A stretch of DNA of 64,000 nucleotides. Origin: Planctomycetaceae bacterium. Its GTDB lineage: Bacteria; Planctomycetota; Planctomycetia; Planctomycetales; Planctomycetaceae. Location: contig JAWKTX010000016.1 of assembly GCA_041398825.1 (NCBI GenBank), positions 1 to 64,000 of the forward strand, given 5' to 3'. Every line of letters starts with the position of its first letter. Positions within the stretch are counted from its first letter, which is position 1. Of the stretch, positions 19,435 to 28,754 are shown piece by piece. The position numbers were made by a program, and so were the translations under genes. The notes beneath the pieces were generated by a model. The model was given only the letters and a program-made list of their open reading frames with translations. It was not told the DNA's origin and searched no databases.

Positions 19435-19575
19435 TCAAACCTTCACAATACCGCCGATTTCGACCACGACCTTTCCCTGGGTAAATACGGAACCTGCCCG
19501 GAATCTGATGGTAAAAGCGGCAGCAACCGGTTCTTGCCGACGGGACCGGCCCCGATTTTCAGCCCATTGCTTCAT
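19435..19575 (-). CDS. Possible 46-residue small protein
   Basis: An ATG-started frame with AGGCGGA close upstream. It encodes a basic N-terminus followed by a beta-like run (AAAFTIRFRAGSVFTQG, then KVVVEIGGIVKV). It sits in the gap between the ferredoxin start and the DUF1501 gene, on the ferredoxin strand. I recognise no family. Codon choice looks compatible with a gene, but the length gives little power. Confidence 0.3.
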   Translation of the reverse strand: MKQWAENRGRSRRQEPVAAAFTIRFRAGSVFTQGKVVVEIGGIVKV

Positions 19576-19628
19576 ATCATCCGCCTAAATCCACAACATC
19601 CGCCCTCATCCACTCAGGATACTTTGAC

Positions 19629-21077
19629 ATGACGCTGAAACAGGATTCCGCCGGTTTCCTTGCCCGAAGATCCTTTCTCGGCCGCGTTTCGCAGGGCGTC
19701 GGCACCTATGCCCTGGCCGAATTGTTATCAGCAAATGGTCGAACTCTGGCGGCACAGGAATCGGCAGCCACCATTGGGACGGACCGCTGGACAGGGGTCG
19801 TTCAGACACCCCATGTGGTGCCACGAGCCAAACGAGTCATCTTTCTTGTGATGGCTGGCGGGGCTTCTCACCTCGAAACATTCGATCATCGGCCTCGTCT
19901 TGCCGAACTGGACGGGCAACCGATGCCCGACTCATACACGGCAGGTCAGCCAATTGCCCAGTTGCAGGGAAAGAAACTCACGTGCCTGGCTCCACAGCAC
20001 CCTTTCACCAGATGTGGCGAATCCGGCAACGAAATCGCCGACATCCTGCCAAACCTGCAAACGGTTGCTGACGAACTCTGCATTATTCGTTCAATGAAGA
20101 CGAATGCGATTAACCACGATCCCGCTCACACATTTATGAATACCGGCACCACGATCAGCGGGCGTCCCTCCATGGGAGCGTGGCTGCAGTACGGTCTGGG
20201 TTCAGAAGCTGAGGACCTGCCGGGATTCGTTGTGCTGACGTCGGTGGGCGGCGGCCAGGCTCAGCCGATCGCAGCACGACAGTGGCACAGTGGATTCCTA
20301 CCGTCTCGGTTTCAGGGCGTCGAATTTCACAGCAAGGGTGATCCGGTTCTTTACGTCCGAAACCCGCCCGGGGTTACTGCAGACCAACAGCGAGGGATCG
20401 TCGATGCCGTTCAAACGCTGAACAGCTTCCGGAACGAAGCTGTGCATGACCCTGAAATCTCAACTCGAATTGCCCAATACGAAATGGCATTTCGAATGCA
20501 AACCAGTATTCCTTCCCTGATGGATTTCTCAGACGAAACCAAAGAGACTCTCGACCTTTACGGCACGGCCGGCGCTGATGGGACGTTCAGCGCGAATTGT
20601 CTTCTGGCTCGCCGACTTGCTGAACGAGGTACGCGGTTCGTGCAGCTCTATCATCGTGGATGGGACCATCACGGCGGTATCAGGAATGGATCCAGGATTA
20701 CAGCCGGGCTGGTCGATCAGGGCGTGGCCGCATTACTGAAAGATTTGCGGCAGCGCGATATGCTCAAAGACACTCTGGTTGTCTGGGCTTGTGAATTCGG
20801 ACGTACTCCCATGGCCCAGGGAAATGGCCGGGACCACCATATCAAAGGATTTTCGATGTGGATGGCGGGTGGCGGAGCAAAGCCAGGCACGACATATGGC
20901 TCTACCGACGAACTCGGCTACAACGCTGTTGAGAACGTAGTTACTGTTCACGATTTTCATGCAACAATGCTGCATTTGCTGGGCATCGACCACAAGCAAT
21001 TGACGTATCGCTTCCAGGGCCGTGACTTCCGCCTGACAGATGTGCATGGCGAGGTTGTTACTCCTATCCTGGCATGA
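19629..21077 (+). CDS. DUF1501 secreted protein, sulfatase-like
   Basis: A 482-residue protein with a Tat-like N-terminus (LARRSFLGRVSQG, residues 12-24). DUF1501 landmarks include VIFLVMAGGASHLETFDHRP, RTGLM-type central blocks, FVQLYHRGWDHHG and WACEFGRTPMAQGNGRDHH, which recall the metal-binding positions of the alkaline phosphatase fold. Members are very abundant in planctomycetes and usually sit beside a DUF1549/DUF1553 gene. Here none is adjacent; one is at 53 kb. The function is unproven. It would be exported folded. Confidence 0.9.
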   Translation: MTLKQDSAGFLARRSFLGRVSQGVGTYALAELLSANGRTLAAQESAATIGTDRWTGVVQTPHVVPRAKRVIFLVMAGGASHLETFDHRPRLAELDGQPMPDSYTAGQPIAQLQGKKLTCLAPQHPFTRCGESGNEIADILPNLQTVADELCIIRSMKTNAINHDPAHTFMNTGTTISGRPSMGAWLQYGLGSEAEDLPGFVVLTSVGGGQAQPIAARQWHSGFLPSRFQGVEFHSKGDPVLYVRNPPGVTADQQRGIVDAVQTLNSFRNEAVHDPEISTRIAQYEMAFRMQTSIPSLMDFSDETKETLDLYGTAGADGTFSANCLLARRLAERGTRFVQLYHRGWDHHGGIRNGSRITAGLVDQGVAALLKDLRQRDMLKDTLVVWACEFGRTPMAQGNGRDHHIKGFSMWMAGGGAKPGTTYGSTDELGYNAVENVVTVHDFHATMLHLLGIDHKQLTYRFQGRDFRLTDVHGEVVTPILA

Positions 21078-21417
21078 TTTATTCTGGCACGGTCCATCGC
21101 AGCGATTCGCATGTTGAATCGATTCGCATGCTGAATTGCTGATCCCGCGCCGGGAGAATCAGCTCCCTCTCTCGACAACGTCTGCCAACGATCGGACGAC
21201 CGAGACAGTGACGTCTCTCTGCGCAAGATACGACCCAGCAAATTCCGGATTGAATCCCAGGGAATCTGGAGCGAGCCCCTGGCCACGTTCAGCGACCGTT
21301 TTGAGACAAATCCAGCAAAATTGCCAAGCGGGCTGGCACGAGTTGAGTTAATTCTCCGGACGAAATCCGGAGACCACGACAACTGGACGTCTTCCTGAAT
21401 ACCGGCCGCAGAATCCC
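21078..21417. other. Intergenic with a short tandem repeat and hairpin
   Basis: Lies between DUF1501 and the epimerase. A 17-base unit is repeated twice with one mismatch (21103-21136). A hairpin CTCCGGA-CGAAA-TCCGGAG lies at 21354-21372 but has no T-run. The epimerase promoter is presumably here. Confidence 0.45.
21103..21136. repeat. Two-copy 17-bp direct repeat
   Basis: CGATTCGCATGTTGAAT is followed directly by CGATTCGCATGCTGAAT, differing at one base. It starts 25 bases after the DUF1501 stop. Confidence 0.8.
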
Positions 21418-22344
21418 ATGGAAAATAAGAGCATCGTAATCGCGGGTGGCAGTGGGTTTCTGGGAGTCTCGCTGGCTAACCATCTGCGGAAGTCCAATTT
21501 TCGTGTGACGATACTTTCCCGCAATCGCCCACGAGTCACCGGCGAATGGGACCATGTTCAGTGGGACGCGCGTACGCTCACCGGGTGGGAATCTGTCCTT
21601 GATGGCGCTACGGCTATCGTTAACCTGGTCGGCCGTTCTGTCGACTGCGTCAAGACGCCCGATCACTGCGATGAAATTCTGAGATCACGTCTGGAATCGA
21701 CCCGCGTGCTTGGGACAGCGATGAATGCCGTTTCCATGCCACCACCGGTTTGGGTGCAAATGAGCACCGCCCACATCTACGGAGATCCTCCGTCCCTGGT
21801 CTGCACGGAAGAATCACCATTCGGCTATGGACTGGCTCCGGACGTGGGCAAAGCCTGGGAAGCAGAATTTGCAAGGTCAGTTCGAGACGATCAGCGTGGT
21901 GTCATCCTGCGGACGAGTTTCGTCGTCGGGCGAGACAGAGGAGCTGGGGGCGGTGCTCTTGCTCGCCTTCGTTTTTTAGCCCGACTGGGGCTCGGCGGTA
22001 AAGTGGGTACGGGACGGCAGGGAATGAGCTGGATTCATGAAACAGACCTCAATCAAGTCGTTGAACGGGCGATTCTCAATTCGTCTTTGCAGGGGCCATA
22101 CATCGCCAGTTCTCCTAATCCCGTCTCTCAGATAGAATTTATGCAGTGTCTGAGGCGTTCTCTGCGTATCCCAATTGGGTTACCCGCGACAGAGGCGATG
22201 GTTCGTTTCGGTGCGAAGTGGGTCCTTCGAACGGACCCAGAACTGGCACTTTACGGACGTTACGTCGTGCCCAGCCGCCTGATCGAGTCTGGATACACGT
22301 TCGCCTACCCTGAACTGCAGCACGCTTTAGCCGACTTACTTTAA
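21418..22344 (+). CDS. TIGR01777-family NAD-dependent epimerase
   Basis: A 308-residue extended-SDR-like protein. The Rossmann motif is IAGGSGFLG at residues 8-16. STAHIYGDP and a C-terminal DUF1731-like segment ([20 protein letters not shown]) mark the TIGR01777 group, related to YfcH. The substrate is unknown; some relatives are tied to cell division or lipid effects. The protein is cytoplasmic. A DoxX-family gene follows 119 bases downstream. Confidence 0.87.
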   Translation: MENKSIVIAGGSGFLGVSLANHLRKSNFRVTILSRNRPRVTGEWDHVQWDARTLTGWESVLDGATAIVNLVGRSVDCVKTPDHCDEILRSRLESTRVLGTAMNAVSMPPPVWVQMSTAHIYGDPPSLVCTEESPFGYGLAPDVGKAWEAEFARSVRDDQRGVILRTSFVVGRDRGAGGGALARLRFLARLGLGGKVGTGRQGMSWIHETDLNQVVERAILNSSLQGPYIASSPNPVSQIEFMQCLRRSLRIPIGLPATEAMVRFGAKWVLRTDPELALYGRYVVPSRLIESGYTFAYPELQHALADLL

Positions 22345-22463
22345 CCCGTGAAGATCAAGGGCATTGGATTTGGTTTCGGCGCGACGAAGCCTGCACTGTT
22401 TTCCGTGCTGCCCCTGAGCCGACTTCGCGCGACTTTCTCTTATCCGAAACATGGCGGTGCACG

Positions 22464-22841
22464 ATGGTTGATATTTACTCCATGCTCTGGAGCAAGACGG
22501 CTTCGAAAGTCCTGCTGGCTGTTTTTCTGATCTTCGCGGGGATGATGCACTTTGTGAAGCCAGGCTTCTTCCTGAAAATCATGCCCCCATATCTGCCGCT
22601 GCATAAAGAGCTTGTACTCGTAAGCGGCCTTTGTGAAATTCTGTTGGGGGTCGCCCTGCTTGTACCTCGGTGGTCATGTTGGGCCGCATGGGGAGCTATC
22701 GCACTGTTCATCGCGGTGTTCCCCGCCAACATTTATCTCTACAAACATCAGGAGATTCTTCCGGCGCCGGCAATCGTTCACCTGCTTCGCCTTCCGTTGC
22801 AGGGGGTGTTCATCTTGTGGGCGTTCTGGCACACTCGGTGA
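22464..22841 (+). CDS. DoxX-family small membrane protein
   Basis: A 125-residue protein with four predicted helices. It has the DoxX-like start KVLLAVFLIFAGMMHFVKP and the helix-2 pattern ELVLVSGLCEILLGVALLVP. Its biochemical role is not established in this family. A second ATG at 22482 is an alternative start. Confidence 0.82.
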   Translation: MVDIYSMLWSKTASKVLLAVFLIFAGMMHFVKPGFFLKIMPPYLPLHKELVLVSGLCEILLGVALLVPRWSCWAAWGAIALFIAVFPANIYLYKHQEILPAPAIVHLLRLPLQGVFILWAFWHTR

Positions 22842-22910
22842 ATGTCATTCCGCGTGGGCTGGCTGGTGCTGTATCGGCAATGAATGGCATCGTACTGACG
22901 CCACGAATGC

Positions 22911-23477
22911 TTATTCGCACTTCGCTTCCAGATGGCGAATGATTCGGCAGGGATTTCCTGCAGCAACGACGCCGTCAGGGATTGACCGGGTCACGACGCT
23001 TCCAGCACCAATCACGGTCCGGGAACCAATCTCAACACCCGGTAGAATAATCGCCCCTCCACCAACCCAGACATCAGAACCGATCCGGACTGGTTTGCCG
23101 AATTCCTGCGTCCGCCGCAGTTGTGGATCAAGAGGATGGGTGCCTGTATAGATTTGTACGGATGGCCCGAAGAAGGTAAAGCTGCCGATTCGGACTTCAC
23201 AGACATCCAAGACGACACAATTGAAGTTGAAGTAGACGCGTTCTCCGAGGTAGATATTACTGCCGTAATCACAAAAGAATGGGGGCTGCATCCAGACGGA
23301 ATCGCCGCCAGCTCCCAGTAACTCTTTCAAAATTCGACGACGAGTTTCCGTATCCCTCTCACGAGTCGCATTCAAGTCCTGACACAGATCCCGCGCGTGC
23401 TCTCTTTCGGATATTAGTTCCGAATCCAGGGCATTATAGAGCTCGCCGGAGAGCATCTTTTCTTTCTCTGTTGTCAC
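22911..23477 (-). CDS. Maltose/galactoside O-acetyltransferase family protein
   Basis: A 188-residue left-handed beta-helix acetyltransferase close to Maa, LacA and NodL. It starts EKEKMLSGELYNALD, typical of the Mac N-terminus, followed by hexapeptide repeats and the catalytic-His region QIYTGTHPLDPQLR. It ends DGVVAAGNPCRIIR. It would transfer acetyl from acetyl-CoA to a sugar; the acceptor is unknown. Confidence 0.9.
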   Translation of the reverse strand: MTTEKEKMLSGELYNALDSELISEREHARDLCQDLNATRERDTETRRRILKELLGAGGDSVWMQPPFFCDYGSNIYLGERVYFNFNCVVLDVCEVRIGSFTFFGPSVQIYTGTHPLDPQLRRTQEFGKPVRIGSDVWVGGGAIILPGVEIGSRTVIGAGSVVTRSIPDGVVAAGNPCRIIRHLEAKCE

Positions 23478-23548
23478 AACGCTTCCCTTCTTCCCGGCAG
23501 TTTGGTTAACCGCCTTTCAATCCGCAGGCTTGTCACCGAAATGGATGT

Positions 23549-24046
23549 TCATCTCTCACATTGACTGCCGATTTTTTCTCTTATGAACGCAACCAGCTGC
23601 TCTGCGTCGTCAGTCCCGATCCGGAGGCGCGTGTTTCGAAGCTGTAGAACGACGCAGTCTCGACCCCACAAATTCCAGACCCATCCGCCCTGCAGACTCA
23701 TATGAATTCCCCATCCATCGAGAAACGTCGTTCGTCCAATCGACGCGCTGACAATGTCTTCAAACAAGACCGTTCGGCGAAACAGTGGTAAGGGTCCGAA
23801 ACCGACCTGCAACCGATCCGACTGACTTTTCACTTTGAGGTAATGAAACCCCGCGGCGAGAAACATCATCAACAGCCCGACGAGCGGAAACAACCAGGGG
23901 AAAGGCGGCACGTTCCTCAGCACCAACCCCAGGACGATCATGACGATAGCTACAGCATAAAGCAGCCAACAGAGCGGCCCTCGCTGAATATGATGGTACG
24001 ACAGGGAGTCTGTCATCGAGGCCTTCTCCGTCATGTACATTTCCAT
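23549..24046 (-). CDS. Two-helix membrane protein with PH-like tail
   Basis: A 165-residue protein with two close hydrophobic helices at about 27-45 and 48-68, then a beta-rich cytoplasmic tail (QSDRLQVGFGPLPLFRRTVL ... DAEQLVAFIREKIG). That tail resembles small bacterial PH-like domains, an inference from pattern only. The first fifteen residues contain three Met codons, so the start is uncertain. No functional partner is obvious nearby. Confidence 0.65.
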   Translation of the reverse strand: MEMYMTEKASMTDSLSYHHIQRGPLCWLLYAVAIVMIVLGLVLRNVPPFPWLFPLVGLLMMFLAAGFHYLKVKSQSDRLQVGFGPLPLFRRTVLFEDIVSASIGRTTFLDGWGIHMSLQGGWVWNLWGRDCVVLQLRNTRLRIGTDDAEQLVAFIREKIGSQCER

Positions 24047-24607
24047 TCACATGTGCATTCAACTGAGGTGTTCGAATTTCAGTTCGTATAGCGCGGGATT
24101 TTCTGCAGGAGATTCCTTTCGAAATCAATGTGTCAGCCACGAGCTCAGAGCATTCAACGGACTTCCCGGCTGGGAGTCGCAGGACCTCCCTTGCAATATC
24201 ATGTACTGATCGATGCCTGAAATGGAATCTCAGTTCGACATCCACGAGAGATCTCAACGGAACTCCTGCCGCACCTTTGCAAGATGAAAGGCAGATTCAC
24301 GCTGGTTGGCCTCCGCCTCAGTTCCGGCTGTCGCGCGTCATCAGCGCTGCGAATCCGATGGATCTATGAGCATTGGCGTGACTGAAGTCCCTTCTCGCAG
24401 ACGTGAAGCAGACAGGAGTTCCATATCCGCCCAGTCATCACAAGGTTGATCCTGGTTCAGGGGCAAAGTCACATATTCGGCGGGATTCCCACCAGATCCG
24501 AATTCCCTGGCCTGCCTTGCTCCGCCTGCAGGAATCACATTCAAACCCGCACAAGAACCGGATGGACCAATTCTTTTTGGGGGCCCTCGTGTGCTGCATG
24601 CGAATGG
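24047..24607. other. 561-base gap, no convincing gene
   Basis: Downstream of the GlmU-like gene. A 67-codon minus frame with a TTG start at 24544 reads smoothly but lacks a ribosome binding site. Nothing here looks like a left-handed-helix acetyltransferase, so it is not a decayed GlmU tail. No hairpin terminator was seen. Confidence 0.45.
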
Positions 24608-25552
24608 TTATGACTGAATGGTCTCGTCCGGAAGATTTGTTCCGGCCTTCAGCCATACGTGTGGTCCTACAGAACAGTTCTGACCAATCACGGTGCCGGA
24701 ATCGATAACGGTAAATGGCCGTATCACGGTGTCTCGTCCGATTAGCACCCCATGTTCGATGCTGGTTTGCTCGGGCATCTCGATAGTCACCCCGGAAACC
24801 ATAAGGTCATGCAGGATTTCGCGTTGAATACTGGACCGAACTTCGGACAACTGCGCGCGGGTATTCACGCCGAGTGCCTCTTCGATCGTCAGACTGCAGC
24901 TGGCTGTTACCCTGTGCCCGGCATTCATCAGAATTCCGGGGCAATCAGTCAGATAGTATTCTGCCTGAACATTGTTCGGCTTCAGTTGATGAAGTGAATC
25001 CAGTAAGAGTGGCGTGCTGAATGCATAACAGCCCGTGTTGATCTCTGTGATCTGTCGTTGCAGCTCGGTGGCATCTTTATGTTCGACGATACATTCAAAT
25101 TCGCCGCTCGCATTTCGCACGACCCGACCCAAACCATCATTGGCGGCTGTATCGGCAGTTCCAATCACACAGGCCGCGCCAGCTTGCTGTTGAGCATCCA
25201 GCAGCGCTTTGAGCGATGTCCCCTTCAACAAGGGCGTATCACCAGCAAGAATCAGGACCGAGCCCTGATGATTCCTGAGTTGTGATTCGCACATCATCAC
25301 TGCGTGGCCCGTGCCTTTTTGCTCAACCTGTTCGGCAAATTCGACATCTTCATGATGCGACAGGGCATCTCTAACCATATCGGCTTTGTGCCCGACCACG
25401 ACAATATGCTTTGCTACACCGGCGGCTCGCGCGGCATCCAGAACATAGTCGATCATCATCCGACCACAGACACGATGAAGTACCTTGGGCACTTCCGACT
25501 TCATTCGCGTACTTTTGCCAGCAGCCAGAATCACCGAAACAGGAGCAGTCAT
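24608..25552 (-). CDS. GlmU-like N-acetylglucosamine-1-P uridylyltransferase, no acetyltransferase domain
   Basis: A 314-residue protein matching the N-terminal half of GlmU, which makes UDP-GlcNAc from GlcNAc-1-P. It has LAAGKSTRMKSEVPKVLH, KGTGHAVMM, LAGDTPLL, EHKDATELQRQITEINTGC and QAEYYLTD. Only about 60 residues of hexapeptide-like helix follow before the stop, against roughly 220 in full GlmU, so the GlcN-1-P acetyltransferase is absent. A separate enzyme would have to supply that step. The short form could also serve another sugar nucleotide. Confidence 0.85.
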   Translation of the reverse strand: MTAPVSVILAAGKSTRMKSEVPKVLHRVCGRMMIDYVLDAARAAGVAKHIVVVGHKADMVRDALSHHEDVEFAEQVEQKGTGHAVMMCESQLRNHQGSVLILAGDTPLLKGTSLKALLDAQQQAGAACVIGTADTAANDGLGRVVRNASGEFECIVEHKDATELQRQITEINTGCYAFSTPLLLDSLHQLKPNNVQAEYYLTDCPGILMNAGHRVTASCSLTIEEALGVNTRAQLSEVRSSIQREILHDLMVSGVTIEMPEQTSIEHGVLIGRDTVIRPFTVIDSGTVIGQNCSVGPHVWLKAGTNLPDETIQS

Positions 25553-25590
25553 AACGACAAGACTTTCAGGATCTCGACAAATCCGTATGG

Positions 25591-26898
25591 TTAATAACGC
25601 AGTCCGATTTGTCCGATGAATGCGGTACCAAGATCGAAATCCGGAATGGATGCATTCCCAAAGTTCACACTTCGATCAAACGCCCATCCACCTTCGAAAA
25701 ACCAGCTGTACCACGCCGACTCCATGTTCAGCCCGATCAGGATGCGGTAGTCTTCGATTTCGATCTGATCGTTTCGCGTCACTGCGGCAAACGTATCCTG
25801 AATGCCGTAACCTTCGATGTGATATTCGCCTCGAACGTAAAGCCACTTTGACCACAAAGTTTCGTTACCAAGAAACAGACTGATACGAGCTTCAGGATAC
25901 ATCAACTGCCATTCCCAGTAGTCGTCCCGGTAAATCAAGCCGGCATACGGAATGACACGCCCTTTCACGCGATCCAGATACATCGCACCAATACCGACGG
26001 TCCAGTACTGATCCATCTGGAACAGCATGATGCCGCGACCATCCAGCTGAAACGCATCACTTCCCGATCCATCAAAGTCGGTGTTGTAGGAAGGAGTGAT
26101 TCCAAGACTGATGCTGTAGGGACCGGCTTGTGGCGTTTCGAGTTCAAGGTCGACACCAAACCGAAACAGATCCGTCGGCATGCCAATGCTGCCACCTGGA
26201 CCGTTCCAGTTGCGATACCCGAACTGGTTCGTCCAGTTCAGCATCCATCCTTCGATAAAGGGGGTCGTGTATCCAAGACGATAGTCAACGCCAAAAATGT
26301 CCATGCTGCCGGTTGCACCACCAGGCCCGGACTGGACGGTTCCGCTGGGTATCCAGGAAACATCAAGGGCATTTTTCCAACCGTAACGATATGGTCTCGG
26401 TCCATTGGCGCCATACGTGGTCAAACCCTGGGTCGGGCCTGCCTGAGGCTGAGCACCATATGGAGTGTAGGGAGCATATGGCGAGGGCTGGCCATATGGA
26501 GACGGTTGGCCATACGGACCGATCCCGCCATTCGGCTGTAGAAACGGGTCCGAAGTAATCGGTGGTGAGAACGCATTCCATGTGGTGACGCCCGGATCAA
26601 CTGGCATACCGTCGGCAGTCATGGGCGGAACAACCAACGGGGAAGTGCCGTACATCTGACCAGGCATGACCGGAGTCGGAACACCCCCCGGATCGGGTGA
26701 CTGAGCGCGGAAGATCGTTCCAGGGTCCTTACGGATTCCAAAGACAGATCCGGCGGATGTCAGCCTCGCCAACGAATCAGACGTGGTATGGAAGATGGAC
26801 GGCGTTTGATCACGAAGCGGTTCGGACTGTCCGAAGGCTGATGTCATCACCAGTTGAAGCGCAATGGCTGCGATGGCAGACAATTGAAGGGATTTCAC
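25591..26898 (-). CDS. Secreted outer-membrane beta-barrel candidate
   Basis: A 435-residue protein with a signal peptide (residues 1-23, cut after SAFG). A Pro/Gly/Tyr-rich segment near 120-160 contains repeated PYGQPS units. The C-terminal 270 residues alternate aromatic and small residues in the manner of an outer-membrane barrel, ending IGQIGLRY with a terminal aromatic. I recognise no named family. The gene ends 38 bases from the GlmU-like start on the same strand. Confidence 0.7.
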   Translation of the reverse strand: MKSLQLSAIAAIALQLVMTSAFGQSEPLRDQTPSIFHTTSDSLARLTSAGSVFGIRKDPGTIFRAQSPDPGGVPTPVMPGQMYGTSPLVVPPMTADGMPVDPGVTTWNAFSPPITSDPFLQPNGGIGPYGQPSPYGQPSPYAPYTPYGAQPQAGPTQGLTTYGANGPRPYRYGWKNALDVSWIPSGTVQSGPGGATGSMDIFGVDYRLGYTTPFIEGWMLNWTNQFGYRNWNGPGGSIGMPTDLFRFGVDLELETPQAGPYSISLGITPSYNTDFDGSGSDAFQLDGRGIMLFQMDQYWTVGIGAMYLDRVKGRVIPYAGLIYRDDYWEWQLMYPEARISLFLGNETLWSKWLYVRGEYHIEGYGIQDTFAAVTRNDQIEIEDYRILIGLNMESAWYSWFFEGGWAFDRSVNFGNASIPDFDLGTAFIGQIGLRY

Positions 26899-27482
26899 GG
26901 GGACACCTTCAGTCGTTGAGAGGAAGATAGAGGCAGGCAGCTTACAGCTGGATGAGATTGGAAGTGGAATGAGCGTCCATTGCCATCAAGACAGGATGGA
27001 AGAATGGCAGGGACTTGAGGAGAAGTTGCGGATTCTTTGGAAAATGGCAATTCAGGTCAACATCAACCTTTCGGTGCCAGGCATCATTGGCCATTTGCAT
27101 CCCGGAAAGGAGTTTTCCCTTAAAGTGAATCCGCAAAATCTGCCGGAAGGGACGTTCTGAGGACCGGATGAGATCACGCCTGGACGACTTCGAACTGAAT
27201 GTTCGAGTGCGGGCAAGCGTCACTTATGACACCTGCATTCTGCCGGGTTGAACATGCAGCTCCGAATACCAGGCAGGTTCCCCGGATCGCGTTTCCGTTC
27301 GGATGCCTGTACGCTCAACAGGTCTCGCGAACGATCAGAAATTCTGCGAATCACCATCAAACCCGGCAGATGCAGGAACGCCATCGGTCCGTGAGGTGTA
27401 TTTGACAGACGCTCGTATTCATGCAACTCGTCTGGACGAGATTCGACAGCTCGCCAGAACTTATTGATGAGGGCGAAGCTGG
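26899..27482. other. 584-base gap, no convincing gene
   Basis: Upstream of the barrel gene, so its promoter should lie near 26900-27000. A 63-codon plus-strand frame (26969-27160) reads plausibly but runs against the expected promoter and has only a weak ribosome binding site, so it is not called. Confidence 0.4.
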
Positions 27483-27974
27483 TTACTGGCGGGGATGAAG
27501 CTGGATGGTGTCAATCTCTTCCAGCGTCGCACCATCCGGCGCGATGACGGCGGATTGGTTTCCGCCATTTTCGGAAACGGGTAGCAGGAGTTCTGTTTCG
27601 CTGGTTATCGGCGCGATCGCCCTCGTTTTCCGGACCAGGCCATCGGGGAAACTCACCGACGAAACACTGATCACCAGGGTGACGCACGCAGCCAGAGCAC
27701 TCAATGCACTGATCACAGTGAACCGGCGTGTTGCAGTGTCCGGAGCTACGGCTACGGACCTCTGCGCTGGTATCAATGCAGGAGTCACACTGGCTGCGGC
27801 GGTAGCACCAGTTTCAGCCAGGTTACGTGTAGCCCTAACAACATGAACATCAAACGCGGCATCAAGTTGAGTGGGGATTTCCTGCCGGAAAAAGTCCCCC
27901 AGCAGTGTATGCACGGCGGCTTCATCCAGAACGGCAACTCTGCTGTTTGATCTCTGGGAGTCAGTCATTTTCAA
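27483..27974 (-). CDS. Single-pass membrane protein, anti-sigma-like by context
   Basis: A 163-residue protein with a soluble N-terminal part of about 80 residues, one helix (FTVISALSALAACVTLVISV, about 85-104) and a short outer tail. No zinc anti-sigma motif is visible. It directly follows and overlaps the ECF sigma gene by up to 14 bases, which suggests translational coupling and a regulatory role for the sigma factor. That is inference. The second ATG at 27968 would also fit. Confidence 0.65.
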   Translation of the reverse strand: MKMTDSQRSNSRVAVLDEAAVHTLLGDFFRQEIPTQLDAAFDVHVVRATRNLAETGATAAASVTPALIPAQRSVAVAPDTATRRFTVISALSALAACVTLVISVSSVSFPDGLVRKTRAIAPITSETELLLPVSENGGNQSAVIAPDGATLEEIDTIQLHPRQ

Positions 27975-28500
27975 ATCCTTGTTCCACCAGTATTTCTGCC
28001 AGCCTTCGGCGAGCCCGTGAAAGTCTCATGTCGATAGCAGCAATATTCGAATTCATGGCGATGGCAATTTTTGCCGTAGACCAATCGAGCGAATACTTCA
28101 TGACGAGGACCTTTCTGTCGTCCTCGTTCATCAGTTTCAATGCTTCGCGCACCGAAGTTTGTTTCTCTGAAAAATCGATCCCGGATTCCGGAGCGGCCGG
28201 AGAGCTCACCATGTCGTCCATTGCCGGCAACAGGCGACACGAACTGCTCTTTTTGCGAGCCACATCGCGAAGCCAGTTCTGCCCAACTCTCAACAGCCAG
28301 GCTCGTGGATCCCGAATCGGTTCTCCTTTGTAATCATAAAACCGAAGAAAGGCCTCCTGAACGGCATCATAAGAACGCTCCGCATCGCTGCACTGGGCGT
28401 AGAAAAACGCCCACAGCTCTCGTGAGTGACTCTTATAATAGGAGTTCAGGAATTCCCTCCGATCGCCATCGTCAGGCTGTTCGGATTCGTTTTGCTGCAT
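27961..28500 (-). CDS. ECF-type RNA polymerase sigma factor
   Basis: A sigma-70 family protein of 179 residues. Region 2 includes AERSYDAVQEAFLRFYDYKG and DPRAWLLRVGQNWLRDVARK; region 4 includes DRKVLVMKYSLDWSTAKI and SNIAAIDMRLSRARRRLAE. I start it at the ATG at 28500 (MQQNESEQ), which has AAGG eleven bases upstream. The longer frame from 28539 adds non-conserved residues. It forms a likely two-gene operon with the membrane protein that overlaps its 3' end. Confidence 0.88.
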   Translation of the reverse strand: MQQNESEQPDDGDRREFLNSYYKSHSRELWAFFYAQCSDAERSYDAVQEAFLRFYDYKGEPIRDPRAWLLRVGQNWLRDVARKKSSSCRLLPAMDDMVSSPAAPESGIDFSEKQTSVREALKLMNEDDRKVLVMKYSLDWSTAKIAIAMNSNIAAIDMRLSRARRRLAEILVEQGFEND

Positions 28501-28754
28501 TGAATGACCTTGAACGGAGATTCCCGGGGAGGGAAACACCCGATATTTGACTCGTCCTTCGACGCAGTTGCCTCTAGGACGCCTGGGAGATCGTGATCTA
28601 ACAACGGGCCGCCTGAATTACGGTCTGAAACCGTAATTGATGGCGGAATCCGAAAAAATACGCACATCCGTTCGCATCAACAAGCCGACCGGGCGATTTT
28701 GCGCTCAACATGCCGTTCGGGACGGATAGTTTAGACTGAAACAGGACGGCTTCG

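Noticed and set aside
21354..21372. Hairpin CTCCGGA-CGAAA-TCCGGAG as a terminator
   Set aside because: No T-run on either strand.
24060..24090. tRNA T-arm-like GTTCGAA
   Set aside because: The loop is too long for a T-arm and no other tRNA arms are present.
24341..24544. 67-codon minus frame downstream of the GlmU-like gene
   Set aside because: TTG start without ribosome binding site; not similar to the missing acetyltransferase.
26969..27160. 63-codon plus-strand frame
   Set aside because: Reads plausibly but is unsupported by context, ribosome binding site or family.
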